Assembly (NCBI RefSeq): GCF_000745235.1
Contig: NZ_JQNL01000001.1
Coordinates: 3,342,001 to 3,406,000 of the forward strand
Source of the DNA: Luteibacter mycovicinus
GTDB lineage: Bacteria > Pseudomonadota > Gammaproteobacteria > Xanthomonadales > Rhodanobacteraceae
DNA: 64,000 bases
Direction of reading: 5' to 3'
Positions 57,510 through 64,000 of the stretch are shown in pieces. The translations under genes and the position numbers were made by a program. Position 1 is the first letter of the stretch. The number at the start of each line of letters is the position of its first letter. Under the pieces are notes generated by a model. The model made no database searches and was not told the DNA's origin. It saw nothing but the letters and a program-made list of their open reading frames with translations.

Positions 57510-57896
57510 ATGGCTAAGCCGGTTAAAACCAAGAAGAAGATCAAGCGCGTCGTCACGGATGCCGTGGCACACGTGCAGGCTTCTTTCAACAACACCATCG
57601 TCACGATCACCGATCGTCAGGGCAACGCCCTGTCGTGGGCGACTGCAGGCGGCGCGGGTTTCCGCGGCTCCCGTAAGTCGACCCCGTTCGCTGCCCAGGT
57701 TGCCGCCGAAAAGGCCGGCCGCGCTGCAGGCGACTACGGTGTGAAAACTGTGGAAGTTCGCATCAAGGGCCCCGGCCCGGGCCGTGAGTCGGCCGTGCGT
57801 TCACTGAATGCGTTGGGCTACAAAGTGCTCAACATTATCGATGTCACGCCGATTCCGCATAACGGCTGCCGTCCCCCCAAGAAGCGTCGCGTCTAA
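57510..57896 (+). CDS. rpsK: 30S ribosomal protein S11
   Basis: 128 residues; [43 protein letters not shown] is the family core, ending [15 protein letters not shown]. Platform protein next to the Shine-Dalgarno helix. Confidence 0.97.
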   Translation: MAKPVKTKKKIKRVVTDAVAHVQASFNNTIVTITDRQGNALSWATAGGAGFRGSRKSTPFAAQVAAEKAGRAAGDYGVKTVEVRIKGPGPGRESAVRSLNALGYKVLNIIDVTPIPHNGCRPPKKRRV

Positions 57897-57907
57897 GGAG
57901 CATACCC

Positions 57908-58534
<627 letters not shown>

Positions 58535-58552
58535 TCTTCACCGGAGCCTTGC

Positions 58553-59551
58553 ATGGCAGTTTCGTCAACTAGTGTGCTGCGGCCTCGTGGCCTCAGCGTC
58601 GAGCAGCTTGGAGCGAACCGCGCTAAGGTGGTGGTCGAGCCGCTCGAGCGTGGCTTTGGTCACACCCTGGGCAACGCGCTGCGTCGCGTGCTGCTCTCTT
58701 CGATTCCGGGCAGCGCGATCGTCGAGGTCGAAATCGACGGCGTACTGCACGAGTACACCACTCTGGAAGGCCTGCAGGAGGACGTGATCGAAGTCCTGCT
58801 GAACCTCAAGGATGTCGCCATCCGTCAGCACAGCGGTGACGAAGTCACCCTGACGCTGTCGAAGAAGGGCAAGGGCGTGGTCACGGCAGGCGATATCGCC
58901 GTCGACCACTCCGTTGAAATCGTCAATCCGGATCACGTGATCTGCCACCTCACCAAGGATGTGGCACTGAACATGCGTCTGAAGGTGCGTCGCGGTGTCG
59001 GCTACCAGCCGGCCAGCGCCCGCCAGCACCCGGATGACGAGACGCGGCCGATCGGCCGTCTGCAGCTCGACGCGTCGTTCGCGCCGGTCCTGCGCGTCGC
59101 TTACGAAGTGGACGCCGCTCGTGTCGAGCAGCGCACCAACCTCGATAAGCTCGTGCTCGATATCGAAACGAACGGCACGATCGGTGCTGAAGACGCTGTC
59201 CGCAAGGCGGCTGAAATCATCAACGATCAGCTGTCGGTTTTCGGCGACTTCTCGCGCCGCGAGAGCGATTCGACCAAGGCGGAGAAGGGCGGTTTCGACC
59301 CGCTTCTGCTGCGTCCGATCGACGACCTCGAACTGACGGTCCGTTCCGCGAACTGCCTCAAGGCCGAAAGCATCTACTACATCGGCGACCTGGTCCAGAA
59401 GACCGAAGTCGAGCTGTTAAAGACGCCGAACCTTGGCAAGAAGTCGCTGACGGAAATCAAGGATGTCCTGGGCGGGCGTGGTCTCGCTCTGGGCATGAAG
59501 CTCGAAAACTGGCCGCCGCCGGGCTTGTCGCACGGTATGCAGCTGGGCTGA
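58553..59551 (+). CDS. rpoA: RNA polymerase alpha subunit
   Basis: 332 residues. The N-terminal dimerisation domain includes [25 protein letters not shown]. The C-terminal domain (about 250-325) has [25 protein letters not shown] with the Arg265-equivalent DNA-contact residue, so UP-element recognition should be normal. Confidence 0.97.
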   Translation: MAVSSTSVLRPRGLSVEQLGANRAKVVVEPLERGFGHTLGNALRRVLLSSIPGSAIVEVEIDGVLHEYTTLEGLQEDVIEVLLNLKDVAIRQHSGDEVTLTLSKKGKGVVTAGDIAVDHSVEIVNPDHVICHLTKDVALNMRLKVRRGVGYQPASARQHPDDETRPIGRLQLDASFAPVLRVAYEVDAARVEQRTNLDKLVLDIETNGTIGAEDAVRKAAEIINDQLSVFGDFSRRESDSTKAEKGGFDPLLLRPIDDLELTVRSANCLKAESIYYIGDLVQKTEVELLKTPNLGKKSLTEIKDVLGGRGLALGMKLENWPPPGLSHGMQLG

Positions 59552-59558
59552 TTCAAAC

Positions 59559-59732
59559 GGGGCGATCGCATTTCGATCGCCCCGATTCTTTGCTCCATCC
59601 GGTGGATGCCGTCGCGCACTTCCTCCGGATCTTCAAAGCGGTCCAAAGAGGCCGTGCTCTTACAGCGAGGCGTTATGACAGCCTCGCATCAGCGGGTAAC
59701 CGCGGGAAGTCGGCTCATCCTGGCCGGCTTTT
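59559..59732 (+). promoter_or_regulatory. Three hairpins in the rpoA-rplQ gap
   Basis: The 210-bp gap holds GGGGCGATCG / CGATCGCCCC (59559-59583, followed by GATTCTTT), GCGAGGC / GCCTCGC (around 59667-59689), and AGTCGGC / GCCGGCT followed by TTTT (59708-59732). The first and last resemble weak terminators, so rplQ may be expressed by partial readthrough. No convincing new promoter seen. Confidence 0.55.
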
Positions 59733-59761
59733 CATAACAACAGACATAGAGAGTTATCGCC

Positions 59762-60148
59762 ATGCGTCACCAGAAATCCGGTCGCAAGCTCAACCGCACG
59801 AGCAGCCACCGCGAAGCCATGTTCAAGAACATGGCCGCGTCGCTGATCAAGCACGAGCTTATCCGCACCACGCTTCCCAAGGCCAAGGAACTCCGTCGTA
59901 TTGCTGAGCCGCTCATCACGCTCTCCAAGACCGATGGCGTTGCCAACCGTCGTCTCGCGTTTGCGCGTCTGCGCGACAAAGAGGCCGTCGGTAAGCTGTT
60001 CGTCGAGCTCGGTCCCCGCTACCTGCAGCGTCCCGGTGGCTACCTGCGCATCCTCAAGTGCGGCTTCCGCCCGGGCGACAACGCTCCGATGGCGTACGTC
60101 GAGCTGGTGGATCGCCCGGCCGCCGCTTCGGCTGCCGACGCCGAGTAA
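59762..60148 (+). CDS. rplQ: 50S ribosomal protein L17
   Basis: 128 residues; [46 protein letters not shown] is the family N-terminus. Last gene of the alpha operon, followed by a strong terminator. Confidence 0.97.
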   Translation: MRHQKSGRKLNRTSSHREAMFKNMAASLIKHELIRTTLPKAKELRRIAEPLITLSKTDGVANRRLAFARLRDKEAVGKLFVELGPRYLQRPGGYLRILKCGFRPGDNAPMAYVELVDRPAAASAADAE

Positions 60149-60170
60149 GCCTCGCGGCTGAAAGTGAAGA

Positions 60171-60204
60171 AGCCCCGGCCGGGTAACCTGCCGGGGCTTT
60201 TTTT
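60171..60204 (+). terminator. Rho-independent terminator of the alpha operon
   Basis: 9-bp stem AGCCCCGGC / GCCGGGGCT followed by seven T. It ends the ribosomal supercluster. Confidence 0.95.
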
Positions 60205-60328
60205 ATGCCCGGTGGGCTGTCAGCTACGCAAGTGCTTGATCTATGGTTACAAAAGAAACTTCACGCGCCTACTGACAAGGGCATGCACATCGGGTTAACG
60301 TGGGTGTCCCGCAACGCACCAACCCCCC

Positions 60329-60829
60329 ATGGCCCTCTCTACCTTGTCGCTCCGTTCGCGTTTCCTGCTGGGTTTCGTCGTGTGTGCCGGCCTCATGGCC
60401 TTCGCGCTCTACGCACAGTACGTCATGCATCTCGATCCGTGCCCGCTGTGCATCTTTCAGCGCATCGCCGTCTGCACGATGGGTCTGTTCTTCCTCATCG
60501 GTGGCCTTCATTCGCCGAAGAGCCGATCAGGCCGTGTCGTCTATGCGACGCTCATCACGCTGGGTGGACTCTGGGGCATCGCTACGGCGGGCCGACATCT
60601 CTGGCTGCAATCCCTGCCGGCCGATCAGATCCCCGCGTGCGGTCCCGGCCTGGGCTATCTGTTCGACGCATTTCCGTTCACGAAGATGCTCAAGCTCGCG
60701 TTCACCGGCTCGGGTGAGTGCGCCAGGATCGAACCTATCCTGGGCATCCCCATGCCGGGCTGGACCCTGCTCTGGTTCGTGATTCTGATCGTCTGGGCTC
60801 TCCTTGCCATCCGCCGCACCGTTCGCTGA
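60329..60829 (+). CDS. dsbB: Disulfide bond formation protein DsbB
   Basis: 166 residues with four membrane helices. The first periplasmic cysteine pair is CPLC at 38-41, and the second pair is Cys104 and Cys131 in the second periplasmic loop. The quinone-site Arg lies in CIFQRIAV. DsbB reoxidises DsbA and passes electrons to quinone. It stands alone between the alpha operon and the DAHP synthase gene; no clear promoter is visible in the 60205-60328 gap. Confidence 0.94.
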   Translation: MALSTLSLRSRFLLGFVVCAGLMAFALYAQYVMHLDPCPLCIFQRIAVCTMGLFFLIGGLHSPKSRSGRVVYATLITLGGLWGIATAGRHLWLQSLPADQIPACGPGLGYLFDAFPFTKMLKLAFTGSGECARIEPILGIPMPGWTLLWFVILIVWALLAIRRTVR

Positions 60830-60872
60830 TTTTCTCGCGCCGCCAAGGCGCCATTACGAAGGCACCGCCGTC

Positions 60873-62246
60873 ATGCAGCACTCCCTCAAAGCCGTAGTTC
60901 CCCCGTCCGCCGAATGGACGCCGGGGTCGTGGCGGTCGAGGACCGCCCTCCAGCAGCCCACCTATGAAGATCAGGCGGAGCTCAATCGTGCCCTGGGTCA
61001 GCTGGGTGAACTGCCGCCGCTGGTCACGTCGTGGGAAATCCTCACGCTGAAGCAGCGCATTGCCGAGGCGCAGGACGGCGAGCGATTCCTGCTTCAGGGT
61101 GGCGACTGCGCCGAGAGCTTCGCCGACTGCAACAGCCCGATCATCTCCAACCGCCTGAAGGTGCTGCTGCAGATGAGCCTCGTGCTCGTGCACGGCATGA
61201 AGAAGCCGGTGCTCCGGGTGGGGCGTTTTGCGGGTCAGTATGCCAAGCCGCGCTCGGCGGACACGGAAACCCGTGACGGCGTCACGCTGCCGGCGTTCCG
61301 TGGCGACCTGGTCAACAGCCCGGAGTTCACCCCGGAGGCGCGTCGCCCGGATCCGCAGCGCTTCATCAAGGCGCACGCGCGTTCGGCGATGACGATGAAT
61401 TTCGTCCGCGCCCTGATCGACGGCGGTTTTGCCGACCTGCATCACCCGGAATACTGGGATCTCGCCTGGGTCGACCACTCGCCGCTGGCTGCCGAATACA
61501 AGCGCATGGTCGCGACCATCGGCGACTCGCTGCGTTTCATGGAAACGCTGGCCGGTCAGTCGATCTCCAGTTACTCGCGTGTGGACTTCTACACCTCGCA
61601 TGAAGCGCTGCTCCTGCATTACGAGGAAGCTCTGACTCGCCAGGTGCCGCGTCAGGACGGCTGGTTCAACCTGTCGACGCACTACCCGTGGATCGGTATG
61701 CGCACCGCGGCACTCGACGGCGCTCACACGGAGTACTTCCGCGGCATCCGCAACCCGATCGCCGTGAAAGTCGGCCCCACGGTTCAGCCGGACGAACTCA
61801 TCCGGCTGATCGATGTGCTGAATCCGACGGAGGAGCCGGGCCGTCTGACCCTGATTCATCGAATGGGGAACGACAAGATCGGTACGCAGCTGCAGCCGTT
61901 GCTCGAGGCGGTCAAGCGCGAAGGCCGGCGCGTCCTCTGGGTCGCCGATCCGATGCATGGCAACACCGAAAGCACCAGCAACGGCTACAAGACGCGTCGT
62001 TTCACCAATATCGCGGGCGAGCTCGACCAGGCGTTCGACATCCATGCGGCCGCCGGCACGCGTCTTGGCGGTGTCCATCTCGAACTCACCGGCGAAAACG
62101 TCACGGAGTGTCTCGGTGGCGCGCGCGGTCTGGTCGAGACGGACCTCGATCGCGCTTACAAGTCGATGGTCGATCCACGGCTGAATTACGAACAGTCGCT
62201 CGAGCTGGCGATGTTGATCGTGAGGAAGTCGGGCGGCATGGCCTGA
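60873..62246 (+). CDS. Class II 3-deoxy-7-phosphoheptulonate (DAHP) synthase
   Basis: 457 residues from the ATG at 60873. First step of the shikimate pathway, joining PEP and erythrose-4-phosphate. Class II (plant/microbial) signature: FLLQGGDCAESFADC with the metal-binding Cys, RVGRFAGQYAKPRS, IRNPIAVKVGPTVQPDEL, and WVADPMHGNT with the metal-binding His. N-terminus SLKAVVPPSAEWTPGSWRS is typical. Feedback control by aromatic amino acids cannot be read here. It ends at a bidirectional terminator shared with queG. Confidence 0.94.
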   Translation: MQHSLKAVVPPSAEWTPGSWRSRTALQQPTYEDQAELNRALGQLGELPPLVTSWEILTLKQRIAEAQDGERFLLQGGDCAESFADCNSPIISNRLKVLLQMSLVLVHGMKKPVLRVGRFAGQYAKPRSADTETRDGVTLPAFRGDLVNSPEFTPEARRPDPQRFIKAHARSAMTMNFVRALIDGGFADLHHPEYWDLAWVDHSPLAAEYKRMVATIGDSLRFMETLAGQSISSYSRVDFYTSHEALLLHYEEALTRQVPRQDGWFNLSTHYPWIGMRTAALDGAHTEYFRGIRNPIAVKVGPTVQPDELIRLIDVLNPTEEPGRLTLIHRMGNDKIGTQLQPLLEAVKREGRRVLWVADPMHGNTESTSNGYKTRRFTNIAGELDQAFDIHAAAGTRLGGVHLELTGENVTECLGGARGLVETDLDRAYKSMVDPRLNYEQSLELAMLIVRKSGGMA

Positions 62247-62255
62247 CTTCAGTGA

Positions 62256-62284
62256 AAAAGGCTCCGGGAACGGAGCCTTTTTTC
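62256..62284. terminator. Bidirectional terminator between DAHP synthase and queG
   Basis: Stem GGCTCCG / CGGAGCC, GGAA loop, flanked by five A on the left and six T on the right, so it can act on both converging transcripts. Confidence 0.92.
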
Positions 62285-62285
62285 G

Positions 62286-63356
62286 TTACCGCGCCGGTGA
62301 ATGACGTTTGCGCGCCCAGGCAACATGCTCGCGGACGATCGCCGAGGTATCGTCGGCACGCGCCTCGAGTGCCTCGACGACCTCCCGGGACGTAGGCGCA
62401 TTGCCCAGGCCGACGGCCAGATTACGCAGCCAGCCTTCATAACCCGTGCGGCGGATGGCCATGCCTTCGGTGCGCGATAGAAACTCGGATTCGCTCCAGG
62501 CGAACAGGTCGACCAGCCTGGGGCCGTCGAGGCTGTGCCTTGGCGCGAAATCAGGCTCCGTCGCCTCCTGTGCAAACTTGTTCCACGGGCAGATCAACTG
62601 ACAGTCATCGCAGCCGAACACACGATTGCCGATCGGTGCGCGCAGCTCCTCGGGAATGCTGCCCTTGAGCTCGATCGTCAGGTATGAAATGCACTTACGA
62701 GCGTCGAGTCGATACGGCGCCACGATCGCCTGGGTCGGGCAGATATCGATGCACCGGCGACAGCTGCCGCAATGCGCGCTCGCGGGTTCGTCGACGGGCA
62801 GGGGCAGATCGGTGTACAGCTCACCGAGGAAAAAATACGAGCCCGCGCGCTTGTTGATCAGGACCGTGTGCTTGCCGATCCAGCCGAGCCCCGCATTACG
62901 GGCCAGCGCTTTCTCGAGTACCGGTGCCGAATCCACATAGGCCCGGTAGCCGAAGTCGCCGATGTGTTCGCCAATCTTTGCCGCCAGTTTCTGCAGGCGG
63001 TTGCGCATGACCTTGTGATAGTCGCGCCCCAGCGCGTAGCGGGCGATGTAGGCCTTTTCGCCATCGTTGACCACGTCCCAGGCGTTCGACGTGCCGGGCG
63101 GTATGTAGTCCATGCGCACGGACACCACGCGTAAGGTGCCGGGCTCGAGTTCAGCCGGGCGGCTGCGGCGTGTGCCGTGGCGCGCCATGTAGTCCATCTC
63201 CCCGTGATGGCCATCGGCCAGCCAGCGTTCGAGATATGCCTCGTCGTGACCGAGGTCCGTGCCCGCGATGCCGACATCCGCGAAGCCGAGCTCGCGCGCC
63301 CAACGTTTGATGTCGGTGGCGAGTGCGGCGTAGTCGGTGTCGGTGGTGGCGGGCAT
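62286..63356 (-). CDS. queG: Epoxyqueuosine reductase
   Basis: 356 residues. Reduces epoxyqueuosine to queuosine in tRNA, using cobalamin and two [4Fe-4S] clusters. Cluster motifs are CGSCRRCIDICPTQAI and, further on, CDDCQLICPW. The N-terminal cobalamin-binding region includes YGARHGTR-like MDYMARHGTRRS. A short HEAT-like C-terminal part follows. The divergent nnr start is 35 bp away; -10-like TAGAAT ends 6 nt before the ATG and no Shine-Dalgarno is at normal spacing. Confidence 0.95.
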   Translation of the reverse strand: MPATTDTDYAALATDIKRWARELGFADVGIAGTDLGHDEAYLERWLADGHHGEMDYMARHGTRRSRPAELEPGTLRVVSVRMDYIPPGTSNAWDVVNDGEKAYIARYALGRDYHKVMRNRLQKLAAKIGEHIGDFGYRAYVDSAPVLEKALARNAGLGWIGKHTVLINKRAGSYFFLGELYTDLPLPVDEPASAHCGSCRRCIDICPTQAIVAPYRLDARKCISYLTIELKGSIPEELRAPIGNRVFGCDDCQLICPWNKFAQEATEPDFAPRHSLDGPRLVDLFAWSESEFLSRTEGMAIRRTGYEGWLRNLAVGLGNAPTSREVVEALEARADDTSAIVREHVAWARKRHSPAR

Positions 63357-63362
63357 ACGTGC

Positions 63363-63385
63363 ATTCTACTTGGCCCTCCTATAAT
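63363..63385. promoter_or_regulatory. Back-to-back -10 boxes for queG and nnr
   Basis: Plus strand TATAAT at 63380-63385 ends 6 nt before the nnr ATG (63392). Minus strand TAGAAT at 63363-63368 ends 6 nt before the queG ATG (63356). Neither has a good -35. Both predict transcripts starting at the first base of the start codon. Confidence 0.5.
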
Positions 63386-63391
63386 CCTCCG

Positions 63392-64000
63392 ATGACCGCA
63401 CCCAACCTCGATATCGCCCTCTTCACGTCCGGGCAGGCCCGTGCCATCGACCGGCGCGCGATCGACGAACTCGGCATCCCGGGCTTCGAACTGATGACGC
63501 GTGCCGCGGCGGCCGCCTATCGGATGCTCCGGCTGCGCTGGCCGCAGGTCCGGCGACTCAGAGTGGTGTGCGGCCCGGGAAATAACGGTGGCGACGGCTA
63601 TCTGGTCGCGCGCGATGCGCTGCGGGATGGTCTGGCCGTCGACCTCCTGGCACTCGGCGTACCCAGTGGCGCGGACGCCTCTCAGGCACGGCAGGCCTTC
63701 GAGGCCGTGGGCGGCCGCGTTGAGGCCTTCGAGGCGTGGCCCTCGCTGCCGGCCGCCGAACTGATCGTGGATGCGATCTACGGGACGGGACTCAATCGCG
63801 CACCGGAGGGCGAGGCCTGCAAGGCGATCGAAGCGCTCAATGCCGCGAAGGTTGCCGTGTTCGCGCTGGACGTGCCCTCGGGACTGAACGCAGACACGGG
63901 CGACTGTCCGGGTGTGGTCGTCCGCGCCGACGCCACGGCGACCTTCATCGTGCACAAACGCGGCTTGCATACGCATCGGGCCGAGGTGGCGGGCGATATC
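63392..64000 (+). CDS. nnr: NAD(P)HX epimerase/dehydratase (YjeF type), N-terminal part
   Basis: 203 residues visible; the gene runs off the window. This is the YjeF_N epimerase domain that interconverts R- and S-NAD(P)HX: VCGPGNNGGDGYLVARDAL (nucleotide-binding loop), IVDAIYGTGLNR and ALDVPSGLNADTG with the catalytic Asp. In bacteria it is usually fused to the ADP-dependent dehydratase (YjeF_C) domain, expected past the end. tsaE/amiB are common downstream neighbours. The queG-nnr divergent order is also common. Confidence 0.92.
   Translation, partial: MTAPNLDIALFTSGQARAIDRRAIDELGIPGFELMTRAAAAAYRMLRLRWPQVRRLRVVCGPGNNGGDGYLVARDALRDGLAVDLLALGVPSGADASQARQAFEAVGGRVEAFEAWPSLPAAELIVDAIYGTGLNRAPEGEACKAIEALNAAKVAVFALDVPSGLNADTGDCPGVVVRADATATFIVHKRGLHTHRAEVAGDI

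Overview
The window is high-GC DNA with the gene content and order of a gammaproteobacterium of the order Xanthomonadales. The best guess is a Luteibacter/Dyella-like member of Rhodanobacteraceae. This rests on the lolB-ispE-tRNAGln-prs-rplY-pth-ychF block, the min operon, the tRNA-tuf-secE-nusG-rpl-rpoBC-str-S10-spc-alpha supercluster and the protein sequences; the genus is an inference. No insertion sequence, prophage, integrase or CRISPR array was seen.

Layout. 1-4.5 kb: end of a Bcr/CflA-type drug exporter; a coiled-coil membrane protein with internal 54-bp tandem repeats; then on the minus strand a five-gene min operon (GNAT-minC-minD-minE-HExxH protein). 4.7-12.7 kb: a DesK/DesR-like two-component pair, a secreted or anchored SRPBCC protein, an ABC ATPase/permease/GldG-like auxiliary operon and a CtaG-like membrane protein. 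12.7-15.9 kb (minus): PPK2, prfA, hemA. 16-23.4 kb: TPR lipoprotein, lolB, a GNAT domain fused in frame to IspE, tRNA-Gln, prs, rplY, pth, ychF. 23.5-27.3 kb: OhrR-type regulator, a SpoIIE/RsbW/RsbV-type partner-switching operon, an acyl-CoA thioesterase.

27.4-60.2 kb is the core information-processing cluster: tRNA-Tyr/Gly/Thr, tuf, tRNA-Trp, secE, nusG, rplKAJL, rpoBC, rpsL, rpsG, fusA, a second tuf, then the S10, spc and alpha operons through rplQ. It is punctuated by leaders and hairpins: an L10-type leader, an rplL-rpoB attenuator-like hairpin, an S10 promoter/attenuator, and an internal spc promoter with a palindrome. 60.3-64 kb: dsbB, class II DAHP synthase, and the divergent pair queG / nnr (the latter runs off the end).

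Most of the window is housekeeping. The observations most worth a second look are: (1) a collinear structured module shared by the leaders of the str (rpsL) and S10 (rpsJ) operons, each followed by a near-identical 10-bp hairpin; (2) the GNAT-IspE fusion; (3) -10-like boxes placed exactly 6 nt before the start codons of ohrR, queG and nnr, suggesting leaderless mRNAs; (4) a perfect 9-bp dyad covering the -35 of a promoter inside the spc operon; (5) the 54-bp coding repeats.
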